From the NCBI RefSeq assembly GCF_003491345.1, contig NZ_CP025513.1, positions 547,501-611,500 of the forward strand: a stretch of DNA of 64,000 bases. The letters run 5' to 3'. Below are positions 8,887 through 17,906 of this stretch, in pieces. The position numbers and the translations under genes are program-made. This stretch comes from Neorhizobium sp. SOG26. GTDB lineage: Bacteria; Pseudomonadota; Alphaproteobacteria; Rhizobiales; Rhizobiaceae. Positions within the stretch are counted from its first letter, which is position 1; the number at the start of each line of letters is the position of its first letter. The notes beneath the pieces are model-generated. The model searched no databases and was not told the origin of the DNA. It worked only from the letters and a program-made list of their open reading frames with translations.

Positions 8887-9336
8887 TTATTTGAACAGGG
8901 TGCCAAGCACCGGGATCGGCAAGCCAATCAACTGAATGAAAAGCGCCGTACAGAGCGTGGCAAATACGAGGGCGCCGAGCGCCGACTTCCATTCCCGGCG
9001 GAACTTGACGCTGGTCGCGGCGCAGAGGACGAGAAGCAGCAGCACTGCTAGGAAGAACCCAAGGGGCTCGATCGCCAGGCCGAAGGCCACTGCAGCGGCC
9101 GGTACCATGACCACCGCCTTCCACTTGACGGCTGATAGGAGTTCACCGGGTGACGAAATCGAGCGGACGAGGACGCCAATGCCCGTCAGCACCAAAAGGC
9201 CGGATACGCCGACCGGGAAAAAACCCGGTCCCATCCGTCCGGCCGTCCCGAGCGGATACTGGATAGAGATCCAGAGCGCGACGATGCCGGTGATGGCAAA
9301 GAATAGCCCAAGTATGCTGTCTTGACCGATCTTCAT
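8887..9336 (-). CDS. TctB-type small membrane subunit of a TTT transporter
   Basis: A 149-residue protein with four predicted membrane helices, one starting with SILGLFFAITGIVALWISIQ and one with LEPLGFF-like AIEPLGFFLAVLLLLVLC. It contains the family PLGTAGRMGPGFFPVGVSGLL stretch at residues 28-48. TctB is the small, poorly conserved subunit that partners with TctA. GGGAGGACAACC precedes the ATG at 9336. It lies directly upstream of tctA and about 100 bases downstream of the aldehyde dehydrogenase gene. Confidence 0.92.
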   Translation of the reverse strand: MKIGQDSILGLFFAITGIVALWISIQYPLGTAGRMGPGFFPVGVSGLLVLTGIGVLVRSISSPGELLSAVKWKAVVMVPAAAVAFGLAIEPLGFFLAVLLLLVLCAATSVKFRREWKSALGALVFATLCTALFIQLIGLPIPVLGTLFK

Positions 9337-9435
9337 CGGTTGTCCTCCCGAAACTGCAGATCCGTCTCGCCGCGACGGCGAAGGTGATCCGAGATAGTGT
9401 GCCCGGCTCCTCCGCCTGGGCCGCCGGCAGCCGCC

Positions 9436-10860
9436 TTACGCGGGATAGCCGAGAATGGCCTTCACCTCGAGATATTCTTCGAAGCCGAACAGACCGAATT
9501 CGCGCCCGTTGCCGGACTGCTTGTAGCCGCCGAAAGGCAGGCTCCGATCAAAACCCGCGCCATTGAGATAAACCCGTCCGGCACGTATGCGGTTGGCGAC
9601 CTGGCGCGCCCGGTCAGGATCCCTCGACTGCACAAACCCTGCCAAACCGAAAGGCGTGTCATTGGCTATCGCGACCGCCTCCTCTTCCGTGTCGTAGTTC
9701 AGGATGGACAGGACGGGACCGAAGATCTCTTCGCGGGCAATCGTCATCTCAGGCGTCACATCGCCGAACACCGTCGGACGCACATAATAGCCGAGGTTGA
9801 GTTCTGCGGGACGACCCGGACCGCCGGCAACGAGCGTTGCGCCCTCTTTGATCCCAATTTGAATCAGGTTCTGGACCTTTTCGAACTGCTGCTGGCTGAC
9901 CAACGGCCCCATCATCGATTTCGGATCCATCGGATCACCAAGGCGAATTGTCTCGACCGCCTTGCGGGCTGCCTCGAACGCCTGTTCGCGCTTCGAGCGA
10001 TGAACCAGCATGCGCGTCGGTGATTGGCAATTCTGCCCGGCATTGGTGTAGCAGGCATGCACGCCAGCCTGGACCGACGCCTCAAGATCTGCATCCATGA
10101 GGATGATGTTGGCGGACTTTCCGCCAAGCTCCTGCGCCACCCTCTTGACTGTATCGGCTGCCAGCTTGGCAACCCTTACACCTGCGGCTGTCGAACCGGT
10201 AAAGGAAACCATGTCGATCTCCGGGTGGCTTGCAATCGCTTCGCCAACCGTCGGTCCGTCGCCATTGACGAGGTTGAAGACGCCAGGCGGAAGCCCCGCA
10301 TCGTCGATAATCTCGGCAAGCAGCATCGAACTCAACGGCGCAATCTCGCTTGGCTTCAGGACCACGGTGCACCCTGCGGCAAGCGCTGGCGCAACTTTCG
10401 AGGCAACCTGGTTCAGGGGCCAGTTCCAGGGCGTGATGAAGCCACAAACGCCAATCGGCTCACGGCGCACGATGCCGACGCCCATGCGGTGCTCGAACTC
10501 GTAACTCGACAGCACGCGAACCACTTCTTCAAAGTGAAACAGAGCGACGGTCGCCTGTCGTTCGGTGGAGAAGGTAATGGGTGAACCCATTTCCAGCGTC
10601 ATGAGCCTTGCCAGTTCCGGCAGATGCGCTCGGAACCCGCGGATGATCTTGTCGAGGTACCCCAGCCGCTCATCGACGCTGCTTTCGCTATAGGTTGCGA
10701 AGGCACGGCGCGCTGCCCTTGCTGCCCGGTCGACGTCCTCACGTGTTCCGAGGCTGATGCGCGCGAAGCTTTCCTCGGTCGCGGGATTGGTAACGCCGAT
10801 CGTTAAAGGCACTGCCGGATCGACCCACTGCCCATCGATGTAAAATTGCAGCTTGTCCAT
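9436..10860 (-). CDS. NAD(P)-dependent aldehyde dehydrogenase
   Basis: A 474-residue enzyme of the aldehyde dehydrogenase superfamily that oxidises an aldehyde to a carboxylate in the cytosol. Catalytic residues are in place: Asn145 in TPWNWP, Glu244 in QELGGKSAN and nucleophile Cys278 in NAGQNCQSPTR. SFTGSTAAG (cofactor contact) is near 219 and EEIFGPVLSI near 378. Start ATG at 10860; an upstream in-frame codon at 10878 lacks support. The neighbouring aldolase would release an aldehyde, so this enzyme probably oxidises that product. Homologues act on many aldehydes; the substrate is not readable. Confidence 0.94.
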   Translation of the reverse strand: MDKLQFYIDGQWVDPAVPLTIGVTNPATEESFARISLGTREDVDRAARAARRAFATYSESSVDERLGYLDKIIRGFRAHLPELARLMTLEMGSPITFSTERQATVALFHFEEVVRVLSSYEFEHRMGVGIVRREPIGVCGFITPWNWPLNQVASKVAPALAAGCTVVLKPSEIAPLSSMLLAEIIDDAGLPPGVFNLVNGDGPTVGEAIASHPEIDMVSFTGSTAAGVRVAKLAADTVKRVAQELGGKSANIILMDADLEASVQAGVHACYTNAGQNCQSPTRMLVHRSKREQAFEAARKAVETIRLGDPMDPKSMMGPLVSQQQFEKVQNLIQIGIKEGATLVAGGPGRPAELNLGYYVRPTVFGDVTPEMTIAREEIFGPVLSILNYDTEEEAVAIANDTPFGLAGFVQSRDPDRARQVANRIRAGRVYLNGAGFDRSLPFGGYKQSGNGREFGLFGFEEYLEVKAILGYPA

Positions 10861-10986
10861 GGTCCGTCCATCAAACATGGTCGCAAAGAATAGAGTGGCT
10901 CAAAGCATTGCCGGACAAGAAGCCGCTGGCAACGGCTTGTCGCGGTCGTTTCGCCAGACGACGATGGGCTTGGCGAGCAGCATTGC

Positions 10987-11778
10987 TCACAGATGCCTGC
11001 CTTCATCCACAGGGACGATGAGACCGGTTGAACTGGTCAAATTGACGATACATGCGATCACCGCCCGCGCCACGTCATCCGGCGTTGTCACCCGTTGCAG
11101 CGGCAGCTTCTCAGCTGTTCTTTCCAACTGTTCACGCGTGCGGTTTGGCACGAAGTTCGTATCGACGCCCGCCGGAGAAACCGAAAAAACCCGCACTTTC
11201 GGCGCCAGCACCTTTGCAAGCGCTATCGTTAGCGAGTCTAGTCCACCCTTGGCTGCGAGGTAGGCGAGGCTGCTGCCCATCCCTGTTCGCGCCGCGATAG
11301 AGGAGAGGTTCACGATCGCGGCGTTCTCTCCCTGGTCGAGCAGCGGACGGAAGGCGCGGATTACTGCGAACGGTCCGCGAAGGTTCAGCGTAACGGTGCG
11401 GTCGAAGATCTCGTCGCTGAGGCCATCGAGATCTCCCGTCGGAACTGGCGTTGTAGCCCCGCCGCAATTGATAAGTGCATCAATGCGGCCGAAACGCTCT
11501 TTCACGGTAATGGCTGCCTCGGCAATCGAGGGTGGATCATCGAGCGAGATGCGCAGGGCGACATGACCGCTGCCGGCCAAGCTGCGCAGCACATCGTTGG
11601 CGGAATCAAGCCGGCTGTTGTAGCCCACGATAACCGTTGCCCCGATCTGGGCAAGACGCGCCGCAGTCGCTCGGCCGATCCCACTGCTTCCTCCGGTGAC
11701 AACGGCAACCTTCGGGACAGGGAGCACGGGGATATCTATCGCAACCAATGTTCTCTCCGATCGTCTCTCGAGCCCCAA
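10987..11778 (-). CDS. Short-chain dehydrogenase/reductase (SDR)
   Basis: A 263-residue classical SDR. Cofactor motif GGSSGIG is near residues 29-35, NCGG (a variant of the usual NNAG) near 107, catalytic Ser in VNLSSIAA and Tyr/Lys in YLAAK. The C-terminus ends IVPVDEGRHL rather than the usual VDGG. It follows the aldolase gene by eight bases in the same operon and is likely a hydroxyacid or hydroxyketone dehydrogenase of the pathway. The ATG at 11778 gives a 20-residue leader before the first strand, so a later start (for example the TTG within LVAIDIPVL) is possible. Confidence 0.88.
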   Translation of the reverse strand: MGLERRSERTLVAIDIPVLPVPKVAVVTGGSSGIGRATAARLAQIGATVIVGYNSRLDSANDVLRSLAGSGHVALRISLDDPPSIAEAAITVKERFGRIDALINCGGATTPVPTGDLDGLSDEIFDRTVTLNLRGPFAVIRAFRPLLDQGENAAIVNLSSIAARTGMGSSLAYLAAKGGLDSLTIALAKVLAPKVRVFSVSPAGVDTNFVPNRTREQLERTAEKLPLQRVTTPDDVARAVIACIVNLTSSTGLIVPVDEGRHL

Positions 11779-11786
11779 GGGTTCCG

Positions 11787-12560
11787 TCAGTCCGAGAAAT
11801 CGTTGATGGTTTTCGCCGCAGCCGATCGGATGAAGCCGTGATCGCTCGACAACAGCATCGCGCTCGCACCGATCTCCTTGACGAACTCTAAATCGTCCTT
11901 GCTTGTCGGCAGCATCAGGAGCGGAACACCAGCGTCGCGGGCTGCGGCCGCCACCGTCCTGCTGATCTCGGCGACCTTGCTCGCGGCGTCCGGATCATTT
12001 CCGAATGACGCGGTCAGGTCGCCGCGACCGATGAACAGCGCGTCGACGCCATCGACACGCGCAATGTCAGCGGCATGCTCAACCGCGTCCTGGTCCTCGA
12101 TCATCACGATACAAGCAACCTGGCTGTCCTGCGCTGCCATGTGTTGCGTACCGCCAACACTGCCCCATGAACTGGCGCGGGTAAGGCCCGCGAACCCACG
12201 CTGACCGCCTGCATAGCGGCAGCTTTGCGCAACCGCCTTTGCCTTCTGGACCGAATTGACGTGCGGCACCATGATGCCCATCGCCCCGCAATCAAGTGCA
12301 GACAGAATCGCCGATGGGCTGAACTCGGGAATGCGGACAAGAGGCGCGATGTTCGAGGCACGCGCCGCAAGTATCATCAGATCGGTGATCCCCCGGTCGA
12401 GCGGCGCATGCTCCTGGTCGATCACCACGAAATCGTAACCAAGCGGGCCGAGCATCTCGACCACCTGAGTGGTCGGCAGCTTGAGGAAGGTGCCGAGCAT
12501 CCGCTCCCGCGCAAGAAGACGGTCCCTAAACGTGGTGAAGCTTGGGCGTTCGTTCGTCAT
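11787..12560 (-). CDS. HpcH/HpaI-type class II aldolase
   Basis: A 257-residue TIM-barrel aldolase that splits a 2-keto-hydroxyacid into pyruvate (or oxaloacetate) and an aldehyde with a divalent metal. Family residues visible: FVVIDQEHAPLDR (catalytic His) near 44-56, PLVRIPE near 73, MVPHVNS near 98, CIVMIEDQDAVEH (metal Glu) near 147 and DALFIGRGDLTASFG (metal Asp) near 172. Eight bases separate it from the quinone oxidoreductase gene upstream. With the aldehyde dehydrogenase it forms a cleave-and-oxidise pair typical of hydroxylated acid degradation. Confidence 0.93.
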   Translation of the reverse strand: MTNERPSFTTFRDRLLARERMLGTFLKLPTTQVVEMLGPLGYDFVVIDQEHAPLDRGITDLMILAARASNIAPLVRIPEFSPSAILSALDCGAMGIMVPHVNSVQKAKAVAQSCRYAGGQRGFAGLTRASSWGSVGGTQHMAAQDSQVACIVMIEDQDAVEHAADIARVDGVDALFIGRGDLTASFGNDPDAASKVAEISRTVAAAARDAGVPLLMLPTSKDDLEFVKEIGASAMLLSSDHGFIRSAAAKTINDFSD

Positions 12561-12567
12561 CAGTGTC

Positions 12568-13599
12568 TCACGTCAACTGGAGGGCCGGCAGAGGTTCGGG
12601 CACGGTGGCTGCCATGGTCGGATCAACGACCAGCACAACCTTGCCGATCTGCCGGTTGTCATCGAGAATGGCGTGCGCGTCCCTCACCTGATGGAACTCG
12701 ACCGCCTGGTGGATATACGTCTTGATGCGGCCATCTTCGATCAGCGGCCAGACCTGAGCGATAAGTTCACGCGCGAGCCGACCCTTGTATTCCGCAGGCC
12801 GAGGTCGAAGCGTCGAACCCGTGATCGTAAGCCGACGACGGACCAGTGATCTGATATTGACCTCGGCCGTCTCACCATCATGGCTGGCGATGAAGACCAG
12901 GCGGCCATCCGGCTTCAGTAGGTCGAGCTGACGCTGCGTTCTCGGACCGGCCTGCCCGTCCAGGACAACGTCGACTCCCAAGCCGCGGGTCTGATCGCGT
13001 ATATCGTCATCCCAGGCGCCTCGGTAATCGAAAGCCGTCGTTGCTCCAACCGAGAGGCAGATCTCGCGCTTCTGCGGCGTGCCTGCGGTTGCGAACACGA
13101 TCGCGCGCCGCAGATGCCGGGCGATCTGGATGCCGGCCATTCCGACGCCGCTGGCGCCCCCCTGGATCAGCAGCGTTTCGCCTTCCGTCACCCGGGCAAG
13201 CCAAATCAGGTTGTTCCAGGCGGTGAAGAAGACTTCGGGAAGCGATGCCCCTTCAATGAAGCTGAGCCCGCGTGGGATCGGCATGCATTGCACCGCTGGC
13301 GCAAGGCAGAACTCGGCATAACCACCGCCGTTCACCAAGGCACAGATAGGAGTGCCGACCTGCAAGGTCTCCACGCCCTCTCCGACTTCCTCGACGATGC
13401 CTGCGACGTCGAGACCGGGTATGTCGGAGGCACCCGGCGGCGGCGGATAAAGTCCGCGCCGCTGCTGGACATCCGGCCGATTTACGCCCGACGCAATCAC
13501 CCGTACCAGTACCTCTCCGGGGCCAGGACGAGGCCGTTGCCTATCAACGACCTTAAGAACCTCCGGACCGCCCGGCTTTTCGATCTCAATGACTATCAC
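12568..13599 (-). CDS. Zinc-independent NAD(P)H quinone oxidoreductase (MDR family)
   Basis: A 343-residue medium-chain reductase of the quinone oxidoreductase/PIG3 branch. It has the GroES-like half with RPDVQQRRGLYPPPPGASDIPGLDVAG (residues 41-67) and a Rossmann half with LLIQGGASGVGMAGIQIA near 143-160. No structural-zinc cysteine cluster is present. Such enzymes reduce enones or quinones with NADPH. In this operon it may reduce an unsaturated acid or ketone intermediate. The ATG is at 13599, 21 bases after the stop of the DUF6282 gene. Confidence 0.9.
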   Translation of the reverse strand: MIVIEIEKPGGPEVLKVVDRQRPRPGPGEVLVRVIASGVNRPDVQQRRGLYPPPPGASDIPGLDVAGIVEEVGEGVETLQVGTPICALVNGGGYAEFCLAPAVQCMPIPRGLSFIEGASLPEVFFTAWNNLIWLARVTEGETLLIQGGASGVGMAGIQIARHLRRAIVFATAGTPQKREICLSVGATTAFDYRGAWDDDIRDQTRGLGVDVVLDGQAGPRTQRQLDLLKPDGRLVFIASHDGETAEVNIRSLVRRRLTITGSTLRPRPAEYKGRLARELIAQVWPLIEDGRIKTYIHQAVEFHQVRDAHAILDDNRQIGKVVLVVDPTMAATVPEPLPALQLT

Positions 13600-13620
13600 C
13601 AGCTCACATCCGCCCCTGTA

Positions 13621-14568
13621 TCACTCGGCCAAGCCTACCAGACGGGCAGGATTGTCAGCCACCATTGTGCGCACTTCTGCTTCGGTAAAGCCGAGCGCAA
13701 GGCAGAGCTTGATCGCCTGCCGCATGCCTTCAACCGGTGACGGATTATCCACCTGCCCAAGGTCAGACCCGATCGACGAATGTTCGACGCCGGCCGCCAG
13801 GATATGCTCCTTCAGTTCCTGGGGCGTGTACACGTTGAAGCGGCTGTCGACATACATGCCAGCTGATTGCTCAACGAGTGCCCCCATGTTCGCCAAGTCG
13901 CGGATATCGTCATAGGTAAAATGCAGGCCGTACATCGGATGATTGATCAGCAGGCGCTTCACGCCACGCTTTTTAGCTTCCTCAAACAGCCGCCAGATCT
14001 CCCAGACGTGTAGGTGGCCCGACGAAAGGATGGCATCGAATTCCGCGATCGAGTCGAGGATCTGCTTCACCTCGTCCAGGATGTTACCATAGGCATCGAT
14101 CGGGCTGAGCAGGGGAGAACTCTTCAGCGCAACGTTCGACGCGAGCCGCACCTTCCGATGAGCGCTCCTAACGTGGTTGGCAGCCTGGGCCGTCGGCATC
14201 CAGATGAGCTTTGCGCCCATCTTCAACTGCGCATCGACCACGAACGGGTTGAAACCGCCTGTCGAATTGTTGAGCACAAGGCCGCTATACATAGATATGC
14301 CGCGATCACCCAGCACCCGCTCCATCAGCGGGATGAACGGTGCCACCGAATAATGATGGTCCTTGAACAAGAGGCCGCGCATGCCCGCTGCGGCTGCTTC
14401 TTCCGCCGCCTGCAGGTGATCGATTTGTCGTGGCATGGTCGAGGGGCCTGAATGCACATGGAGATCAAGCGCGCCGCGCAAGATGCTGGCGGCCAATGCT
14501 TCATCAACGCCAGCGATCAGCCTGCGCACCTCCTCCCGATTACGTTTGGTATCGTCTGCCGTCGCCAT
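13621..14568 (-). CDS. DUF6282-type amidohydrolase-like protein
   Basis: A 315-residue TIM-barrel protein related to amidohydrolases. The metal-binding signature DLHVHSGPS is near residues 34-42, followed by FKDHHYS near 68, SGHLHVWE near 187, INHPMYG near 211 and IGSDLGQVDNP near 271, which together supply His and Asp ligands for one or two metals. It is probably the first gene of the nine-gene minus-strand operon, facing the IclR gene. A hydrolytic step on a lactone, amide or ring is a reasonable inference, but the family is, as far as I know, not biochemically assigned. Confidence 0.85.
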   Translation of the reverse strand: MATADDTKRNREEVRRLIAGVDEALAASILRGALDLHVHSGPSTMPRQIDHLQAAEEAAAAGMRGLLFKDHHYSVAPFIPLMERVLGDRGISMYSGLVLNNSTGGFNPFVVDAQLKMGAKLIWMPTAQAANHVRSAHRKVRLASNVALKSSPLLSPIDAYGNILDEVKQILDSIAEFDAILSSGHLHVWEIWRLFEEAKKRGVKRLLINHPMYGLHFTYDDIRDLANMGALVEQSAGMYVDSRFNVYTPQELKEHILAAGVEHSSIGSDLGQVDNPSPVEGMRQAIKLCLALGFTEAEVRTMVADNPARLVGLAE

Positions 14569-14617
14569 GAATCGTCCTCCCTGTATCTAAGGCAGCCGTA
14601 GACCTTGACTTGGTGCG

Positions 14618-14635
14618 CCGACAACTTATCGTCGG
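14618..14635. promoter_or_regulatory. Candidate IclR operator
   Basis: An inverted repeat CCGAC (14618-14622) / GTCGG (14631-14635) with an 8-base spacer lies in the 116-base region between the divergent DUF6282 operon and the IclR gene. IclR proteins bind such dyads to control both promoters. The arms are short and GC-rich, so this could be chance. Confidence 0.35.
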
Positions 14636-14684
14636 AAGCGTTTCGCGGGCCGAAATGTCCTGCGGGCGTCTGGGAGGAGGACCC

Positions 14685-15497
14685 ATGACCATTCGAGCCA
14701 TCGAGCGCGCTATGAACGTGCTCCAGGAATTGAACCAGCAACCGATCAACACGATTGCGCAACTTCACGCGCGCACAAAGCTGCCCAAGCCTACCCTCGT
14801 GCGAATCTTACGCACGCTCGAAGAAGCGGGTTACGTGGAAAACGACACCCGCCAGGGCGGATATCAGGTGAGCGCGCTCGTCACGTCCCTTAGTTCGGGA
14901 TTCCATAAAGGGCCGCTGGTAGTCGAGGCCGGGAGGGCGTGGGCGATCGCCATCACCCGCAAGCACAAATGGCCGGTTGCGATCGGTCTGCCGGAATATC
15001 ACGACATCGTCGTGCGCTTCAGCACTGTGCCGGACAGCCTGGTGTCGCCGTTCCACAGCACGGTGAACAAGCGTCTTTCCATGCTCAGCCGTGGAATGGG
15101 GCTCGCTTATCTCGCCTTCCTCGAGCCCGAGGACCGGGATGTAATGATCGACATTCTGCAGAAGTCAGATGATCCCGAGAACGCGCTCAGCCATCACCGC
15201 GAGGAGCTCCTGCGCGTACTAAATCACGTGCGTAAGAACGGTTACGCGACGCGCTCTCCAACCGTCGAACCAAGGAACTCGGACACCATTGCGGTTCCGA
15301 TCATCGCCAAGAATGGGCGGGTACTGGCGAGCCTCGGTCTCACCTACTTCAAATCCGCTTTTGCCTCCGACCAAGAGGCGCGCGAACGTTACGTCCCGAT
15401 CCTCAAGTCCGCAGCGGTCGCGATCTCCGAAGACCTGAACCGTTTATCGAGCAGCATGGCGATCGAGGAGACCTCGCCCGAACTGGAGATCTGCTAG
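14685..15497 (+). CDS. IclR-family regulator (MhpR-like)
   Basis: A 270-residue regulator: winged helix-turn-helix at residues 2-60 (RAIERAMNVLQELNQQPINT, then KPTLVRILRTLEEAGYV) and a C-terminal effector-binding domain with the PFHSTVNKRLSMLSRGMG stretch typical of MhpR/PcaU-type members that sense aromatic or small acids. GGGAGGAGG precedes the ATG at 14685. It is divergent from the nine-gene operon and probably controls it in response to the transported acid. Confidence 0.93.
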   Translation: MTIRAIERAMNVLQELNQQPINTIAQLHARTKLPKPTLVRILRTLEEAGYVENDTRQGGYQVSALVTSLSSGFHKGPLVVEAGRAWAIAITRKHKWPVAIGLPEYHDIVVRFSTVPDSLVSPFHSTVNKRLSMLSRGMGLAYLAFLEPEDRDVMIDILQKSDDPENALSHHREELLRVLNHVRKNGYATRSPTVEPRNSDTIAVPIIAKNGRVLASLGLTYFKSAFASDQEARERYVPILKSAAVAISEDLNRLSSSMAIEETSPELEIC

Positions 15498-15538
15498 AGA
15501 CTATGGTGCGAGCCGCATCGCGTCTCGCACCCGAAGAT

Positions 15539-16243
15539 TCAGGGAGCGATGATCCGCGTCTCCATCGGGAAATGCGAGTTTCCGCCCTCGAATGGCGGGA
15601 AAGTCTTGAAGTCTTCACGCATTGCCACCCGAGCCGGGGACTGCAATGCGGCCTGTAGCGCGGCAGGATTATCGAACATCACCCGGTTGCGCTGCATGTG
15701 GTTGACCCGCTCCCACGGCAGAAAGCCACACCAGTCGATCCGCGAAAGAACTTCGATCTTGCGTATGCCAGGGAAGGTCCGCATCACCTGCGGGTGGTGA
15801 GTGACGTAATGGTGCATCCAGATGTTCAGGTCCTGCGCTGGCCCCTGGTAATGCACCACATAGGAGCACGGGTTACCATTCCTTTCGACGTCAAGCGCCG
15901 CGTCGTCTACCGGAAAGTGCCGGACATACATGGCCTGCTGGGTTGCCTTCGCGCCGCGGATGCTTGAGAGCACGCCGGAAGCAGCGAGCTGCTGCAGGTG
16001 GCCAGCCGGCGCCATCGCATCTTCCAATTCCGAAAGCTCATCAAAGTGCAGTTGCATGCCGAACACCGGCGACCGCTCATCCTTGTTATACATGTCCTTG
16101 GTGACTTCCGGCGTGTACAGATTTGCAGACGTCAGGCCAGGCGTTAGCCGCACGATTTCGGCAACGGTCTCCACGTCTTCCTTGCTGACAGCAAGCTCCG
16201 TGTCCCCGGTATTATTGAAGAAGGCAAGATAGGCAAAGCGCAT
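15539..16243 (-). CDS. Uncharacterised dimeric alpha/beta-barrel-like protein
   Basis: A 234-residue cytosolic protein I do not recognise by name. Two halves each begin with a beta-strand and helix pattern (MRFAYLAFFNNTG; NPCSYVVHYQGPAQDLNIWMHHYVTHHPQVMRTFPGI) that resembles EthD/antibiotic-monooxygenase-like ferredoxin folds. The HHYVTHHPQVMR part resembles EthD-type sequences. GAGGGG precedes the ATG at 16243. Longer frames to 16447 lack a ribosome site. It is divergent from an FAD-linked dehydrogenase across a strong palindrome and may act with it. Confidence 0.72.
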   Translation of the reverse strand: MRFAYLAFFNNTGDTELAVSKEDVETVAEIVRLTPGLTSANLYTPEVTKDMYNKDERSPVFGMQLHFDELSELEDAMAPAGHLQQLAASGVLSSIRGAKATQQAMYVRHFPVDDAALDVERNGNPCSYVVHYQGPAQDLNIWMHHYVTHHPQVMRTFPGIRKIEVLSRIDWCGFLPWERVNHMQRNRVMFDNPAALQAALQSPARVAMREDFKTFPPFEGGNSHFPMETRIIAP

Positions 16244-16261
16244 ACTAGACCCCTCGTTGTG

Positions 16262-16290
16262 TCGGATACGCAAGCGCTTGCGGCATCCGA
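16262..16290. promoter_or_regulatory. LacI-type palindrome within a larger dyad
   Basis: CGCAAGCGCTTGCG (16269-16282) is a perfect 14-bp palindrome with a central CG, the shape of LacI/GalR-family operators. It is nested inside outer arms TCGGAT (16262-16267) and ATCCGA (16285-16290). It lies 26-47 bases upstream of the minus-strand gene at 16243, where a repressor would block transcription. No LacI-family gene is in the window. Confidence 0.55.
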
Positions 16291-16445
16291 TGGGCATGTT
16301 TTGCGTCAGTATCCGGCCGCCCAGCGAAAAAGACAAGTTTAGTCTTAAAACTTTCCTTGAGGGTCTCAAGAGGAGTTGCACCCGGGGTCGAGGCGTATAG
16401 AAATGGATGGAGAGCCATTCGATATGCCGTGCCGATGGAGCAGAC

Positions 16446-17837
16446 ATGCAGGATCATTTTGCTGAAGCACTGACGGCCGAATTCGGCCAGGATGTCTTAT
16501 TCGGTCACGATATCCCGCGCCGCTTTTACAACGACTGGGCAGGCCTTCCGCCTGTGGCTCCACGGGCGCTTGTGAGGCCGCGGACGACGAAGCAGGTCTC
16601 CGCGGTGATGCGTATTTGCAGCGAGTTCAGAGTTCCCGTCACGCCTCAAGGTGGGCTGACCGGACTAAATGGCGGTGCAAGGCCGATCGAAGGCGGCGTC
16701 GCGCTTTCGCTCGACCGCATGAACGAGATCGAGGAGATCGACACCGTCATGGCGACGATGACGCTGCAGGCCGGTGTTGTGCTCGGTGTCGCGCAGCGGG
16801 CTGCCGAAGACGCAGGACTGTTCCTGGGGCTCGACCTCGGAGCCCGGGACTCCTGCATGATCGGCGGCAATCTCTCGACCAATGCCGGCGGCAACCGCGT
16901 GATCCGCTTCGGCATGGCACGCGAGCATGTGCTGGGGATCGAAGTCGTGCTCCCGAACGGCACGATCGTTACCTCCCTCAACAAGATGCTGAAGAACAAT
17001 GCCGGCTACGACCTTAAGCAACTCTTCATTGGCTCCGAAGGCACGCTTGGCATCATCACCCGTGCAGTCTTGCGGCTGCAGGCAAAACCCGCAGAGCTTG
17101 CCAGCGCCTTTTGCGGCTGCCCGGACTTCGCCTCGCTGCTCTCGCTGCTGAAAAGCGCGCGCCAGCGTATGGGCTCTGCCCTGACCTCGTTCGAGGTGAT
17201 GTGGCCGAGCTTCTACGATTTCATGACCTCGGGCCTGCCGCACCTGCGTCGCGCGCTCAACGATCGGCACGGAATCTATGTGCTGATCGAAACGGCTGGC
17301 CGGGATGCGGCGGAAAATCGCCTGCTGCTAGAGCAGGTGCTGTCGGAAGCGCTTGAATCCGGCGCTGTAACGGATGCTGTTCTGCCCTCGTCCGAACGGG
17401 AGACGCGCGACCTATGGGCGGTGCGCGACAGCGTTTCCGAATATGGTAAGCTCATGGGTCCGCTCACTGCATTCGACGTAGGCTTGCCGACAAGCAAGGC
17501 AGGCAAGGCAGTTGAACAGATCGAAGCGGCAATCAGGGCACGGTGGCCAGATGGAATTGCTTTGTGTTACGGCCATATCGGCGATAGCAACCTGCATATC
17601 GTCTGCAACATCCCCTCCGCAGGCGACGAGCAGCCGCACGAGGCGATCACCAAGCTCGTCTTCGGCTTTGTCGCCGAGCACGGCGGCACAATCTCTGCAG
17701 AACACGGCATCGGACTTCTGAAGAAGCCCTATCTCAAACTCTCGCGTTCGCCTGAAGAACTTGAGCTGATGGCGCGTATCAAGCGCGCGTTGGATCCAGA
17801 TAACATTCTGAACACCGGCAAGGTGCTTTCGATCTAG
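16446..17837 (+). CDS. FAD-linked 2-hydroxyacid dehydrogenase (D-lactate/2-hydroxyglutarate type)
   Basis: A 463-residue flavoprotein of the VAO/GlcD group that oxidises a D-2-hydroxyacid to the 2-oxoacid. The FAD-binding domain (residues 40-215) shows VTPQGGLTGLNGGARP and MIGGNLSTNAGGNRVIRFG, and IGSEGTLGIITR lies near 195. The C-terminal FAD-oxidase domain holds the metal/substrate histidines in YGHIGDSNLHI, then EHGGTISAEHGIGLLKK, and the closing DPDNILNTGKV. Close in form to D2HGDH/DLD2 enzymes. The ATG at 16446 follows GGAGCAGAC. It is monocistronic and divergent from the EthD-like gene. Confidence 0.93.
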   Translation: MQDHFAEALTAEFGQDVLFGHDIPRRFYNDWAGLPPVAPRALVRPRTTKQVSAVMRICSEFRVPVTPQGGLTGLNGGARPIEGGVALSLDRMNEIEEIDTVMATMTLQAGVVLGVAQRAAEDAGLFLGLDLGARDSCMIGGNLSTNAGGNRVIRFGMAREHVLGIEVVLPNGTIVTSLNKMLKNNAGYDLKQLFIGSEGTLGIITRAVLRLQAKPAELASAFCGCPDFASLLSLLKSARQRMGSALTSFEVMWPSFYDFMTSGLPHLRRALNDRHGIYVLIETAGRDAAENRLLLEQVLSEALESGAVTDAVLPSSERETRDLWAVRDSVSEYGKLMGPLTAFDVGLPTSKAGKAVEQIEAAIRARWPDGIALCYGHIGDSNLHIVCNIPSAGDEQPHEAITKLVFGFVAEHGGTISAEHGIGLLKKPYLKLSRSPEELELMARIKRALDPDNILNTGKVLSI

Positions 17838-17906
17838 CGAACCGCCCCCACCCGGGGTGCCGACTCAATTCGGCCATCTCCGGTAGCTTGGCAAAACTTC
17901 TTGCTC

